Below, one piece after another: positions 27,364 to 36,819 of a DNA stretch of 64,000 nucleotides; within the stretch, counting starts at the first letter, position 1, and each line of letters begins with the position of its first letter. The stretch comes from an uncultured Microbacteriaceae bacterium. GTDB taxonomy: Bacteria > Actinomycetota > Actinomycetes > Actinomycetales > Microbacteriaceae. The position numbers and the translations under genes were made by a program. Where the stretch lies: assembly GCA_903859205.1 (NCBI GenBank), contig CAIOLM010000034.1, positions 62,001 to 126,000 of the forward strand, read 5' to 3'. The notes under the pieces are model-generated. The model was not told the DNA's origin. It ran no database searches and saw only the letters and a program-made list of their open reading frames with translations.

Positions 27364-27759
27364 ATGGAACTCTCAGGCGTCTACGCGGTCATCGTCACCG
27401 TTTTTGATCTGCTCGGCGCGGCCACCATCGTGGCCGGTGTCGTGTTGGCCATTGTGATGGCGCTGGTTGCGCTCGGCCGTCACAAGCCGGGTGTGGAGGC
27501 CATTCATACGCTCCGCAATGTGCTTGGAGGGGCCATTCTCTTGGGGCTGGAAGTTTTCGTGGCTGCCGACCTCATTCGCACAATCACCGAGGTGCCCAGC
27601 CTCACCAATGTGCTCAGCCTTGGCCTCATCGTCGTCATCCGAACGGTTCTGAGCTTCACCATCCAGATTGAGATTGAGGGCACGCTGCCGTGGCGCAAAG
27701 CGCTTCTGGGCTCCGGCGCACAGGTTGTCGCGTCGGCAGTCAAGAAGGCTGCGCGCTAG
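27364..27759 (+). CDS. DUF1622 family membrane protein
   Basis: A 131-residue membrane protein with three helices (about 12-37, 53-72, 80-100). The central stretch LGGAILLGLEVFVAADLIRTI matches the DUF1622 family, whose function is unknown. Lies 9 nt after the kinase gene, possibly with its own leaderless promoter. It converges on the phosphomutase gene across 20 bp. Confidence 0.8.
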   Translation: MELSGVYAVIVTVFDLLGAATIVAGVVLAIVMALVALGRHKPGVEAIHTLRNVLGGAILLGLEVFVAADLIRTITEVPSLTNVLSLGLIVVIRTVLSFTIQIEIEGTLPWRKALLGSGAQVVASAVKKAAR

Positions 27760-27779
27760 GTTTCGATACGCACTGCGCG

Positions 27780-29450
27780 CTAGAGCAGCTGCTTCACCGC
27801 ATCTGAAATGGTCGCGGCCTCGTCGCGAGTGTTTGCGTGCACATAGAACTTGAGTTTGGGCTCGGTTCCGCTCGGGCGAATCATGACGCGTGCGCCATCG
27901 GTCAGGTGCCACGCCAGCAAGTTCGTCGGCGGCAGGTCGCCGAGTCCGTCGCGGTAGTCGTCCACGCGCGCAATCTCGCGCCCGGCCAGCGAAGTAACCG
28001 GATGCTCGCGCAAAGCGTTCATGCGCGCACGCAGTTCATCGGCGCTTGGCTCGCGCACCGAAAACGAGATTCCGTAGACGCCGCCGAACTCGGCGGCGAG
28101 CTCGGCAACTTTGTCGCCAATCGACGAGCCCTGGCCACGGAGCTCGTGAGCAAGCTCGAGAACGGCGAGGGCGGCAGAGATGCCATCTTTATCGCGCAGG
28201 GTCTCGGGGTTCACCAGATAGCCGAGGGCTTCCTCGTAACCGTAGATGAGCTCAGGCACTCGCCCAATCCACTTGAAACCGCTGAGTGTGCGCTGGCATT
28301 GCAAACCAAAGCGCTCAGCGATGTTCTCGAGAGCCGGCGCTGAGACCACGGTCGTGGCCAGGCAGCCTGAGCGACCCGCCGCCGCAGCGCGTTGCGCTGC
28401 CCACCAGCCCAGCAAAACTCCAAGTTCATCGCCCGTGAGCATTCGATAACTCGAACCTTCGGGTACTGCAACGGCGAGTCGGTCGGCATCCGGGTCATTC
28501 GCCAAAATGAGGTCGGCACGCTCGTGGCCGGCCAACGCGAAAGCCAAATCGAGCGCCCCAGCTTCTTCGGGGTTCGGATACGCGACTGTCGGAAACCCGG
28601 AATCGGGCGCAGCTTGTTCGGCGACCACGTCGGGCAGCGCGTAGCCCGAAGCCGAGAGCACCGCGTGCAGCGTGGTCAGTCCCACGCCATGTAGGGGCGT
28701 GTAGACCACGCGCAATGACTCTTCGTTTTCAACCGGAGTCGGGGCGCCGGTTGCCCAGCGCGGGCCAACGGCGGCAGCGGTTGCAACGGCGTAGGCGGCG
28801 ACAATCTCGCGACCCAGCCGCGTGAATTCACCGCGTGGCATCTGATCAAACGGTGTCGCCGACGCGTCGCGGATGCGCTCTTCAATGTCAGTGTCGATGG
28901 GCGCAACAATCTGGGCACCCTCGCTTTCGCCACCGAGGTATACCTTGTAGCCGTTGTCCCCGGCCGGGTTGTGGCTCGCGGTGACCATGACGCCGGCATC
29001 GGCTTCTAGGTGCCGTACGGCGAAGGCCAGCACGGGAGTGGGTAACTCGGGTGGGAGCGCGATCACTTCGCATCCGGCACCGGCGAGTACCGCAGCGGCG
29101 TCATCGGCGAACACGCTCGAGTTGGTGCGAGCGTCGCACCCGACAACAACGCGAGGGCGCGAAGCGGCTGTCGTGAGGAGATAGGCCGCCAGCCCCGCGC
29201 TCGCCTGCGCAACGACAACGCGGTTCATGCGGTTGGGCCCGGCGCCGAGCGCCCCGCGGAGCCCGGCCGTGCCAAACTTCAGGGCCCCGTCGAATCGTTC
29301 GGCCATGGCGAGGCCGTCGTTGCAGGCGATGAGCTCCTTGAGTTCGTCTCTGGTCACCCGGTCTGGGTCAGCTGCGATCCACGCGCGAACACGCCCGAGC
29401 AGGTCAGAACTCGGTGCAATCTTTGCCCCGGGGCTGCACTCGTCGGTCAC
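27780..29450 (-). CDS. pmmB: phospho-sugar mutase (phosphoglucomutase/phosphomannomutase, PmmB-like)
   Basis: A 556-residue alpha-D-phosphohexomutase interconverting sugar 1- and 6-phosphates. Motifs: phosphoserine loop VMVTASHNPAGDNGYKVY (about 145-162), metal loop LANDPDADRLAVAV, sugar-binding GYEEALGYLV and the phosphate-binding RPSGTEPKLKFY at the C-terminus. It overlaps the purine nucleoside phosphorylase gene by 4 nt, the same pairing as deoD-pmmB in M. tuberculosis (from memory), so it may act on ribose or deoxyribose phosphates released by that enzyme, as well as hexoses. Confidence 0.9.
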   Translation of the reverse strand: MTDECSPGAKIAPSSDLLGRVRAWIAADPDRVTRDELKELIACNDGLAMAERFDGALKFGTAGLRGALGAGPNRMNRVVVAQASAGLAAYLLTTAASRPRVVVGCDARTNSSVFADDAAAVLAGAGCEVIALPPELPTPVLAFAVRHLEADAGVMVTASHNPAGDNGYKVYLGGESEGAQIVAPIDTDIEERIRDASATPFDQMPRGEFTRLGREIVAAYAVATAAAVGPRWATGAPTPVENEESLRVVYTPLHGVGLTTLHAVLSASGYALPDVVAEQAAPDSGFPTVAYPNPEEAGALDLAFALAGHERADLILANDPDADRLAVAVPEGSSYRMLTGDELGVLLGWWAAQRAAAAGRSGCLATTVVSAPALENIAERFGLQCQRTLSGFKWIGRVPELIYGYEEALGYLVNPETLRDKDGISAALAVLELAHELRGQGSSIGDKVAELAAEFGGVYGISFSVREPSADELRARMNALREHPVTSLAGREIARVDDYRDGLGDLPPTNLLAWHLTDGARVMIRPSGTEPKLKFYVHANTRDEAATISDAVKQLL

Positions 29451-30256
29451 AGGCGATCCAAGACCCCGCGGAGAAGCTCGACCAGCTGTGGCAGTGCGGC
29501 CTGACCTGCGGCAACGACTTCTTCATGTGAAAGCGGTTCAGCGCTCACGCCCGCTGCCAGGTTGGTTGCCAGAGAAATACCGAGAACCTCGATTCCGGCT
29601 TCGCGAGCGGCAATGGTCTCGAGCGTGGTCGACATCCCGACCAGGTCGCCGCCCATGATGCCCGCCATTTTGACCTCGGCGGGCGTCTCATACTGCGGGC
29701 CGCGAAATTGAACGTAGACACCCTCGGGGATGTCGGGGCTGACCTCGAGCACGAGTTCGCGAAGGCGGCGCGAGTACGCCTCGCTCATGTCGATAAAAGT
29801 AGCCCCCTCAATGGAGCTTTGTCCGGTGAGGTTGATGTGGTCGCGGATGAGTACTGCGGTGCCTGGCTTCCACTCGCGCCTGAGTGAGCCCGCGGCGTTG
29901 GTCAGGATCATGGTGCTCACTCCAGCGGCGGCGGCGGTGCGAACTCCGTGGGCAACAGCCGCAACGCCGTGACCTTCGTAAAGGTGAGTGCGCGCCCCGA
30001 TGACCAGCAGGTGCTTCCCACTGGCAAGACGAACCGATCTGATTTCTCCCGAGTGGCCCTCGAGCACCGGCTTACGAAATCCGGCAATTTCGTGTGCCGG
30101 CATCACGGCAAGGGTTTCGCCCAGCTCTCCAGCGGCCTGCGCCCAGCCACTGCCCAGCGTGAGCGCGATGTCGTGGCGCACGACGCCAGATGCCCGGGCG
30201 ATTTGCTCGGCGGCGGCGTTGGCAAGGAGTCTGTGCTCGCGGTGGTGTGTGCTCAC
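29447..30256 (-). CDS. punA: purine-nucleoside phosphorylase (trimeric class)
   Basis: A 269-residue phosphorylase splitting purine nucleosides to base and pentose 1-phosphate. Signatures: LTLGSGWAQAA, GARTHLYEGHG, LTNAAGSLRREW, FRGPQYETPAEVKM with the catalytic Glu, and LVGMSTTLETIAAREAG. Called deoD in M. tuberculosis. GTG start; divergent from lpdA with only 29 bp between start codons. Its product, pentose 1-phosphate, could feed the overlapping phosphomutase. Confidence 0.94.
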   Translation of the reverse strand: MSTHHREHRLLANAAAEQIARASGVVRHDIALTLGSGWAQAAGELGETLAVMPAHEIAGFRKPVLEGHSGEIRSVRLASGKHLLVIGARTHLYEGHGVAAVAHGVRTAAAAGVSTMILTNAAGSLRREWKPGTAVLIRDHINLTGQSSIEGATFIDMSEAYSRRLRELVLEVSPDIPEGVYVQFRGPQYETPAEVKMAGIMGGDLVGMSTTLETIAAREAGIEVLGISLATNLAAGVSAEPLSHEEVVAAGQAALPQLVELLRGVLDRL

Positions 30257-30262
30257 TCTCCT

Positions 30263-30279
30263 AGTATCCCGGGCAGAAT
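30263..30279. promoter_or_regulatory. back-to-back -10 elements for punA (minus) and lpdA (plus)
   Basis: GATACT on the minus strand (30263-30268) is 6 nt before the punA GTG; CAGAAT on the plus strand (30274-30279) is 6 nt before the lpdA ATG. Both keep A at position 2 and T at position 6. The 29-bp gap leaves no room for leaders. Confidence 0.4.
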
Positions 30280-30285
30280 GGTGTC

Positions 30286-31716
30286 ATGGCTTTTGGTTTT
30301 GAAAACAGGCAGCGTGTTGTCGTGATTGGCGGCGGCCCTGGTGGCTACGAGGCTGCGCTCGCGGGAGCTCAGCTCGGCGCAGAAGTCACGCTCATTGAGC
30401 GCTCTGGCGTTGGTGGGTCGGCCGTGCTTACTGACGTCGTTCCGTCAAAGACCTTGATTGCCACGGCCGAGGCCGCGACCAACATGGGCACCGCCGAGAC
30501 GCTCGGTGTTCAGTTCTTCGCCAGGGGCGAGAATGGCAAGCCCGTTCGTCCCGAGCTCGCCATCAACATGGGCCTCGTCAACAAGCGTTTGCTCCAGCTG
30601 GCTCAGGACACCTCGAAAGACATGCAGGCCTCTCTGAAAGAGGCCGGCGTGACGACCATCCCCGGATACGGCCGCCTCGACGGAAGCGACGCCGTCATCG
30701 TTTCGACCGCCCCCGGAGGAACCGACTTCGAGCGCATCGAAGCCGACACGATCATCGTTTCGACCGGCGCTGCTCCGCGCATCCTCGAGACGGCGAAGCC
30801 CGATGGTGAGCGCATTTTCACCTGGACGCAGCTCTACAACCTGCAAGAGGTGCCCCAACACATCATTGTCATCGGATCAGGCGTCACGGGTGCTGAGTTT
30901 GCCGGCGCCTATCGCGCCCTCGGCGCCGAGGTGACGCTGGTCTCCAGTCGCGACCAGGTGCTGCCCGGCGAGGATGCCGACGCTGCCGCCGTAATCGAGA
31001 AGGTATTCACGCGCATCGGAATGAACATCCGCTCGCGCTCACGCGCAGAGAAGGTTGAGCGCACGGCAGACGGAGTCATGGTCACTCTTGCCGACGGAAC
31101 TACCATCGAGGGCAGTCACGCGCTGATGGCCGTGGGTTCGATTCCGAACACGGCGGGCATCGGTCTCGAAGAAGCCGGCGTGGAGCTCACCGAGAGCGGT
31201 CACATCAGGGTCAATCGTGTAGCTCGCTCGAGCGTGCCCAACATCTACGGTGTGGGCGACTGCTCGGCTTCGATGCCGCTGGCGTCCGTCGCGGGCATGC
31301 AGGGTCGCACCGCAGTGTTTCATGCGCTCGGAGACGCCGTCGAGCCATTCGAGGAACGCAACGTCGCCGCCAACGTATTCACCAACCCGCAGATTGCAAC
31401 CGTGGGATGGTCACAGGCAGAGATCGAGGCCGGCACCATTCGCGGCACGATTCACACGATTGATCTCGAGCTGAACCCGCGCGCCAAGATGATGGGTCTG
31501 ACCGACGGTTTCATCAAGCTGATCTCGACGACGACATCACGCACGGTGATTGGCGGGGTCGTTGTTGCGCCGAACGCGTCGGAGCTTATTTTTCCGATTG
31601 CCCTCGCCGTCGAGCACCGGTTGACGGTTGACGATCTGGCCAAGGCTTTCTCGATTTACCCGTCGCTATCGACGACCATCAGTGAAGTCGCGCGCGCGCT
31701 TCACAAGGTGCTGTAG
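30286..31716 (+). CDS. lpdA: NAD(P)H-quinone dehydrogenase LpdA-like flavoprotein
   Basis: A 476-residue flavoprotein of the lipoamide-dehydrogenase fold. FAD motif VVIGGGPGGYEAALAG at the start, NAD motif IVIGSGVTGAEFAGAY near 190, and second FAD motif IYGVGDCSASMPLASVA near 320. The redox-active CxxxxC of true disulfide reductases is absent: the place reads SAVLTDVVPSKT. This and synteny match mycobacterial LpdA (Rv3303c), a quinone reductase, not a lipoamide dehydrogenase. Divergent from punA. Confidence 0.88.
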   Translation: MAFGFENRQRVVVIGGGPGGYEAALAGAQLGAEVTLIERSGVGGSAVLTDVVPSKTLIATAEAATNMGTAETLGVQFFARGENGKPVRPELAINMGLVNKRLLQLAQDTSKDMQASLKEAGVTTIPGYGRLDGSDAVIVSTAPGGTDFERIEADTIIVSTGAAPRILETAKPDGERIFTWTQLYNLQEVPQHIIVIGSGVTGAEFAGAYRALGAEVTLVSSRDQVLPGEDADAAAVIEKVFTRIGMNIRSRSRAEKVERTADGVMVTLADGTTIEGSHALMAVGSIPNTAGIGLEEAGVELTESGHIRVNRVARSSVPNIYGVGDCSASMPLASVAGMQGRTAVFHALGDAVEPFEERNVAANVFTNPQIATVGWSQAEIEAGTIRGTIHTIDLELNPRAKMMGLTDGFIKLISTTTSRTVIGGVVVAPNASELIFPIALAVEHRLTVDDLAKAFSIYPSLSTTISEVARALHKVL

Positions 31717-31719
31717 CGA

Positions 31720-33489
31720 CTACTCGTCTTCGATGGTCAGCAACAGGTGACCGTTTGAGATCGTGGTACCGACTTCGGCGTTGATGTTTCGCACGATGCC
31801 GTCACGGGGAGCGGGAACCTGCTGCTCCATCTTCATGGCCTCGAGAACAATGACAATCTCGCCCTTGGCGACCTTTTGGCCCTCTGTGACGGCAATCTTG
31901 ACCACGGAGGCCTGCATCGGCGCCTTGACCGAGTTGCCCCCGGCCGACTCGACGCCAGCTGAAGCCTTGCGCTTGGGGGCAGGGCCGAGAGTTGCCAAGT
32001 CACTCATGTTGGCGCGCAGGAGCTTGGCGGGCAACTGAACTTCGAGGCGGCGGCCGTCGACCTCAACGGTCACATGCTGACGCTTGGACTCGGCGGGGGT
32101 CGCTTCGGTCTCGCCGCTCCAGGGCTCAATCTCGTTGTTGTACTCGGTTTCGATCCAGCTCGTGTACACCGAGAAGGGCTTGTCGCCCTCGGGAGCAAAC
32201 GCGGGGTCGCGAACGATTGAACGGTGGAAAGGAAGCACTGTGGGCAGGCCGGCCACCTCGAACTCATCGAGGGCGCGACGCGAGCGCTCGAGGGCTTCGG
32301 CGCGGGTGGCACCGGTGACGATGAGCTTGGCGACCATCGAGTCAAAAGACCCGGAGATGACATCGCCGGCAGCGACACCGGTGTCAACGCGCACTCCGGG
32401 GCCGCCGGGCGCGCGGAACACGTTCACCGGGCCGGGTGCGGGCATGAAGTTGCGGCCGGCGTCTTCACCGTTGATGCGGAACTCGAACGAGTGTCCGGTG
32501 ATTTCGGGGTCTGGGTAGTCGAGAACGCCACCCTCGGCCAGGCGGAACTGCTCGCGAACCAGGTCGATGCCGGTTACCTCTTCGGAAACCGGGTGTTCAA
32601 CCTGAAGGCGGGTGTTGACCTCGAGGAACGAAACCGTTCCGTCGGCACCAATCAAGAACTCACACGTGCCCGCGCCAACGTAGCCGACCTCTTTGAGGAT
32701 GGCCTTGGATGCGCGGTAGAGCTCGGTCATCTGGGCGTCGGTCAAGAACGGAGCGGGAGCTTCTTCGACGAGCTTTTGGTGACGGCGCTGAAGTGAGCAG
32801 TCGCGCGTCGAAACGACGACGACGTTTCCGTGCTGGTCGGCCAGACACTGGGTTTCGACGTGACGCGGCTTGTCGAGGTATTTCTCAACGAAGCACTCAC
32901 CACGACCGAAGGCGGCGATGGCCTCGCGCGTTGCCGATTCGAACTGGTCGGCTACCTCTTCACGGGTGCGGGCTACCTTGAGTCCGCGGCCGCCTCCACC
33001 GAAGGCAGCCTTGATGGCGACCGGCAGACCGACCTTGTCGACGAATTCGAGAACCTCGGCAGCATCTTTCACAGGGTTCAAGGTGCCCGGGGCCAGCGGT
33101 GCGCCGACCTTCTCGGCAACGTGACGGGCCGAGACCTTGTCGCCTAGCTGCTCGATTGCCTCGGGGCTGGGACCTATCCAGATAAGTCCGGCGTTGATAA
33201 CCGCGCGAGCGAACTCAGCATTCTCAGCGAGGAATCCGTAGCCAGGGTGGACGGCGTTTGCGCCCGAGCGGCGGGCAACGCCCAAAATCTTTTCGATGAC
33301 GAGGTAGGTCTCGGCGCTCGTGCTGCCGTTGAGGGCGTATGCCTCGTCGGCGAGCTTGGCGTGGAGTGCATCTCGGTCTTGGTCGGCGTACACCGCGACC
33401 GATCCGATACCGCTGTCGCGGGCGGCGCGAATAATGCGCACAGCAATCTCGCCGCGGTTGGCAATGAGCACCTTGTTAATGCGTGACAT
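31720..33489 (-). CDS. accA3: acyl-CoA carboxylase alpha subunit (biotin carboxylase + BCCP)
   Basis: A 589-residue AccA3-like subunit. Biotin carboxylase domain (about 1-445) with ATP-grasp loop [23 protein letters not shown] and [20 protein letters not shown]-terminal biotin carrier domain (about 515-589) with EAMKMEQ, whose Lys carries biotin. It supplies carboxybiotin to AccD partners for malonyl-/methylmalonyl-CoA synthesis. The AccD/AccE genes lie about 7.5 kb away at 40.8-42.6 kb, beyond a catabolic island; BirA, which would attach the biotin, is encoded beside them. Confidence 0.95.
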   Translation of the reverse strand: MSRINKVLIANRGEIAVRIIRAARDSGIGSVAVYADQDRDALHAKLADEAYALNGSTSAETYLVIEKILGVARRSGANAVHPGYGFLAENAEFARAVINAGLIWIGPSPEAIEQLGDKVSARHVAEKVGAPLAPGTLNPVKDAAEVLEFVDKVGLPVAIKAAFGGGGRGLKVARTREEVADQFESATREAIAAFGRGECFVEKYLDKPRHVETQCLADQHGNVVVVSTRDCSLQRRHQKLVEEAPAPFLTDAQMTELYRASKAILKEVGYVGAGTCEFLIGADGTVSFLEVNTRLQVEHPVSEEVTGIDLVREQFRLAEGGVLDYPDPEITGHSFEFRINGEDAGRNFMPAPGPVNVFRAPGGPGVRVDTGVAAGDVISGSFDSMVAKLIVTGATRAEALERSRRALDEFEVAGLPTVLPFHRSIVRDPAFAPEGDKPFSVYTSWIETEYNNEIEPWSGETEATPAESKRQHVTVEVDGRRLEVQLPAKLLRANMSDLATLGPAPKRKASAGVESAGGNSVKAPMQASVVKIAVTEGQKVAKGEIVIVLEAMKMEQQVPAPRDGIVRNINAEVGTTISNGHLLLTIEDE

Positions 33490-33497
33490 AGTTCCCT

Positions 33498-33503
33498 AGC
33501 CTA
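33498..33503 (-). promoter_or_regulatory. -10 hexamer TAGGCT upstream of accA3
   Basis: TAGGCT on the minus strand is 8 nt before the accA3 ATG; an AGGGA just before the ATG could also serve as a weak ribosome binding site. Confidence 0.4.
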
Positions 33504-33531
33504 CTGAAGGCGGAGCCTTTTGCGGGCAGAG

Positions 33532-34209
33532 TCAGCGCTTCCAGAGGGCGGGCCACTCCACATCCAGCTCGCGCGCCAGGCGACGAACCGTGGGAATCGA
33601 AACCCCAATGACGGTGGACGGGTCGCCCACGATGGAGTCGACAAACGCGGCGCCCAGACTGTCTATCGTGAACGCGCCGGCGACCTCAAGTGGCTCACCG
33701 CTGGCCACGTAGGCATCGATTTCTGCATCGGAGATGTCGTTGGCGAACGAGACTTCTGCAACCGCGACGTGTCCTACGCCACTTCCGGCGCCGACGCCCG
33801 AGGTGGCAGGGCGGTTGTGAACCAGATGAATCAGCCAGTGGCCCGAGAACAGATGCCCTGTGCGACCCCGCTGGGCGTGCCACCTGGCCGTGGCTGCGTC
33901 AACCGTGTGGGGTTTTCCGTAGGTCACGCCATCGAGCACAAAAGCGGAGTCCCCGCCGAGGATGAGCACGCCCTCGGCCTCGGCCTGAGCCGCCGCCGCG
34001 GTCACGGGTTCAAGCTCGAGAACCGCCTCGGCCTTCACGCGGGCAAGCAGGAGAACCATCTCCTCGGGGCTCAGCGGCCCCGATGTAGCTTCGACCTCAG
34101 CCACAGCGGCGTCTTCGTCGACGTAGCTGGGCACAACGAGTGGCTCAATGCCAGACGCGCGCAAGGTGGCCAGGCGCGCGGGGGAGGTGGAGGCGAGGAT
34201 CAGCTGCAC
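33532..34209 (-). CDS. maf: Maf family nucleotide pyrophosphatase
   Basis: A 225-residue Maf/Ham1-superfamily protein hydrolysing non-canonical or UTP/dTTP-type nucleotides and linked to division control. N-terminus VQLILASTSPARLATLRASG is the family signature (SxSPRR-like, here STSPAR), followed by LILGGDSAFVLDG, the Asp being catalytic. I place the start at the GTG 34207-34209, behind a GAAGGG site 8 nt upstream; the longer frame runs into the divergent methyltransferase gene. Upstream of accA3 on the same strand, as in many actinobacteria. Confidence 0.9.
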   Translation of the reverse strand: MQLILASTSPARLATLRASGIEPLVVPSYVDEDAAVAEVEATSGPLSPEEMVLLLARVKAEAVLELEPVTAAAAQAEAEGVLILGGDSAFVLDGVTYGKPHTVDAATARWHAQRGRTGHLFSGHWLIHLVHNRPATSGVGAGSGVGHVAVAEVSFANDISDAEIDAYVASGEPLEVAGAFTIDSLGAAFVDSIVGDPSTVIGVSIPTVRRLARELDVEWPALWKR

Positions 34210-34243
34210 GGAGTACGCCCTTCGGTGTGGAAAGCTCAATGTC

Positions 34244-35524
34244 ATGGAGCTGGTTGAACTCGAGATTACCAATGTGGCCCACGGTGGCATTTTCGTGGCG
34301 CGCCACGAGGGTCGGGTGATCTTCGTCAGCGATGCCATTTCGGGAGAGCGAGTTCTCGCCCAGGTCACCGACACTTCGCAGAAGAGTTTCTGGCGCGCTA
34401 CCACCGTCGAGGTGCTCGAAGCTTCGAAGCAACGTCAAGCTCACGTGTGGTCGGCGGCATCCATTGACCGCGCCCCCGAGGAGCGCGTCGGCGGCGCTGA
34501 GTTCGGCCACATCAAGCTCGGCTACCAGCGCGAGCTCAAGGCCCAGGTGCTCCGTGAGGCACTCGAGCGTTTCGCCCGAATTTCGCAGCCGGTCACCGTC
34601 GAGGGTCTGCCCAGCGACGACGAGACGAACGGCACCCTCTGGCGCACGCGGGTGAGCCTTCACGTCGATGACGCTGGGCGGGTGGGCCCTTACGCTGCCC
34701 GCAGTCACCGAGTTATCGAGGTGGATGACCTTCCCCTCGCCGTCGACGAAATCACGGCACTTGCTCCCCTGCGCTCCAAGCTCCCCGCCGGTTCCCGCGT
34801 CGATCTCGTTGCGCCGTCCGTCGGTGGTGCTCGCATCAACACCGTTGCCCCCCTGGAAAAGAAGGCGAAGAAGAAGCCTGGCCCAGGAAACCCGGTGGCC
34901 GTACCCAAGCTGAAGAACCGCGCGCTCATTCGCGAGGTCGTGGGCAATCGCGAGTTTTTGCTGGCCGAAGACGGTTTCTGGCAGGTGCACCGATTCGCCG
35001 CCGAAGCGCTCACCGACGCTGTCGTATCTGCTATCGATGGCGATCTGTTCGATGTGCGCGCCGCCAACCACGACCTGTACGGCGGGGTCGGGCTTCTGGC
35101 TGCAGCGATGGGCGATCGGTTCGGTTCGACCACTCGCATGACCAGTGTTGAGTCGAGCGAGCAGGCCACCGAGTTTGCGGCCGAGAACCTGGCTGACTGG
35201 GTTGGAGCCCGGGTGCTGACTGGCCGGGTAGATCGCTACCTCACGCAGGTGGCCACCGACACGTCCCCGTCTGAAAAGTCGGCGTGGAGAGCAGCGACCA
35301 TCATTCTTGATCCGCCTCGCGCGGGGGCCGGCAAAGATGTCATCGAGTCACTCGGGGCGCTGGCGCCAGCGCAACTCATCTACGTCGCCTGCGACCCCGT
35401 CGCTTTCGCGCGCGACGCTGGCTACCTGCGTGAACGCGGTTACGAACTTGCCGAGCTTCGCGCCTTCGACCTTTTTCCGAACACCCACCACGTTGAAGCA
35501 GTTGCGCGGTTCGTCCGCGGCTAG
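34244..35524 (+). CDS. class I SAM-dependent RNA methyltransferase (TrmA/RlmD-like) with TRAM domain
   Basis: A 426-residue tRNA/rRNA uracil-C5 methyltransferase-like protein. An N-terminal TRAM domain (about 1-60, LVELEITNVAHGGIFVARH) is followed by a central domain and a SAM-binding C-terminal domain with DLYGGVGLLAAAM, ILDPPRAGAG and the catalytic Cys in YVACDPVAFARD. No four-Cys iron-sulfur cluster is seen. The ATG at 34244 begins exactly at the TRAM domain; the longer frame from 34148 would run through the divergent maf start. The stop codon precedes the AT-rich region ahead of the catabolic island. Confidence 0.88.
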   Translation: MELVELEITNVAHGGIFVARHEGRVIFVSDAISGERVLAQVTDTSQKSFWRATTVEVLEASKQRQAHVWSAASIDRAPEERVGGAEFGHIKLGYQRELKAQVLREALERFARISQPVTVEGLPSDDETNGTLWRTRVSLHVDDAGRVGPYAARSHRVIEVDDLPLAVDEITALAPLRSKLPAGSRVDLVAPSVGGARINTVAPLEKKAKKKPGPGNPVAVPKLKNRALIREVVGNREFLLAEDGFWQVHRFAAEALTDAVVSAIDGDLFDVRAANHDLYGGVGLLAAAMGDRFGSTTRMTSVESSEQATEFAAENLADWVGARVLTGRVDRYLTQVATDTSPSEKSAWRAATIILDPPRAGAGKDVIESLGALAPAQLIYVACDPVAFARDAGYLRERGYELAELRAFDLFPNTHHVEAVARFVRG

Positions 35525-35548
35525 TCGCACTCCCGGGATCCAACAAAA

Positions 35549-35579
35549 AATTTCGAAAAAACCTTGATTCTTCGATATT
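35549..35579. promoter_or_regulatory. tandem GntR-type operator upstream of FAH-fold hydrolase gene
   Basis: Site 1, AATTTCGAAAAA (35549-35560), matches the island palindrome AATTTCGAAATT at 10 of 12 bases with an intact TTTCGAAA core. A weaker site 2, TTCTTCGATATT (35568-35579), is centred 19 bp further. TTGATT (35564-35569) between them could be a -35 element. The hydrolase GTG is 57 nt downstream. Confidence 0.6.
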
Positions 35580-35635
35580 GTTGAATCGAGCACCCGGGCA
35601 TCGATGACGAGCCCGGCGAAGAAACAGGAGTAGCA

Positions 35636-36484
35636 GTGAAGATTGCAAACGTAAAAGGTCGCCTCTCGATCGTTGTCGCTGACGGCCAAGCCGTAGACGT
35701 CGAAACGGCCAGTGCCGGCAAGTTCTCGTCGTCTATTCACGAGGCTTACGAGCAGTGGGGCGCCTTTAGCGCGTGGGCCAAGACTGTTGATGCGTCGAGC
35801 GCATCCACCTTTGCTGACGCTGATCTTGACTCGCCCGTTCCCACGCCCCGCCAGATTTTTGCCATCGGCATGAACTACGCCAAGCACGCCGCCGAGGGCG
35901 GCTTCTCCGTTCCTGAAGAGCCGACCATCTTCACCAAGTTCCAGTCGTGCATCACCGGCCCCTTTGCGCAGGTTCCTATCCTCGTCGACGGCAAGAACGA
36001 CTGGGAAACCGAGCTCGTTGCCGTCATCGGCAAGACCGCGCGCAACGTCAAAGCCGCCGACGCCTTCGACTACGTCGCCGGTTACACAATGGGGCAAGAC
36101 ATTTCCGAGCGCGTTACCCAAGGCAAGGGCCCGGCTCCGCAGTTCTCGTTTGCCAAGTCGTTCGAGGGCTTTGGTCCGACTGGTCCGGTACTCGTGACGC
36201 TCGACGAGTTTGCAGACCCTAACGACATCGAGCTTGGATGCTCGGTCAACGGTGACGTGCGCCAGAGTGACAGTTCCAACGACCTCGTCTTTTCGGTGCC
36301 CGAGCTCATTGAGTACCTGAGCGCGCGCCTCACCCTGTACCCCGGAGACCTCATCTGGACCGGCACCCCCTCGGGTGTGGGGCTTGGGCGCAAGCCACAG
36401 GTCTACCTCAATGTGGGTGAAGAACTCGTCACCTGGGGTAAGGGCATCGGCGAGATGCGCAACAAGATTGTTGCCGCGAAGTAA
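35636..36484 (+). CDS. fumarylacetoacetate hydrolase (FAH) family protein
   Basis: A 282-residue FAH-fold enzyme cleaving C-C bonds or hydrating/decarboxylating 2-keto acids from ring-cleavage pathways. Signatures: FAIGMNYAKHAAEGG, metal-binding DWETELVAVIGKTARNV, YTMGQDISERV and the C-terminal PGDLIWTGTPSGVG. The first about 70 residues form the small N-terminal domain. GTG start follows AGGAG by 5 nt. First and only plus-strand gene of the catabolic island, with operator sites upstream. The natural substrate cannot be deduced. Confidence 0.88.
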   Translation: MKIANVKGRLSIVVADGQAVDVETASAGKFSSSIHEAYEQWGAFSAWAKTVDASSASTFADADLDSPVPTPRQIFAIGMNYAKHAAEGGFSVPEEPTIFTKFQSCITGPFAQVPILVDGKNDWETELVAVIGKTARNVKAADAFDYVAGYTMGQDISERVTQGKGPAPQFSFAKSFEGFGPTGPVLVTLDEFADPNDIELGCSVNGDVRQSDSSNDLVFSVPELIEYLSARLTLYPGDLIWTGTPSGVGLGRKPQVYLNVGEELVTWGKGIGEMRNKIVAAK

Positions 36485-36493
36485 CTTTCGCTT

Positions 36494-36793
36494 CTACTTC
36501 TCTGAGTCGAACTGCACAGTCTGACGGCTCGCGATAACGGAGTCTGCCCATCGGGCCACAATCTCTTTGTGGCCCGGGTGCTCAAGGTAGTTCTGAAGGT
36601 TCTCTACGCTGTCGAAGACGGCGCAAACGCCAAAGTCTGCAGCCCCCGCGCGAATACCCAGATTGTCGCCGTTGTAGTACGCAACCAAGCCCGGGAAGCC
36701 GGCAATTTGCTCGCGCAGCTCGGTCTTCAGTGACTCAGCCGAGCCGGCCGGGCGATCCTCTTTGAAGACGAAACTGGTGGTGTGAATTATCAC
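36494..36793 (-). CDS. Dabb / stress-responsive A/B barrel domain protein
   Basis: A 99-residue ferredoxin-like A/B barrel protein. It opens with MIIHTTSFVFKED and ends with the family LEHPGHKEIVARW. Dabb proteins include small cyclases, isomerases and dimeric stress proteins; in catabolic clusters they often handle small aromatic or polyketide-like substrates. Last gene of the minus-strand unit monooxygenase-GntR-Dabb, 26 nt after the regulator. Confidence 0.8.
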   Translation of the reverse strand: MIIHTTSFVFKEDRPAGSAESLKTELREQIAGFPGLVAYYNGDNLGIRAGAADFGVCAVFDSVENLQNYLEHPGHKEIVARWADSVIASRQTVQFDSEK

Positions 36794-36819
36794 AGCAGGA
36801 TCCTTGGGGGTACTCGGGT

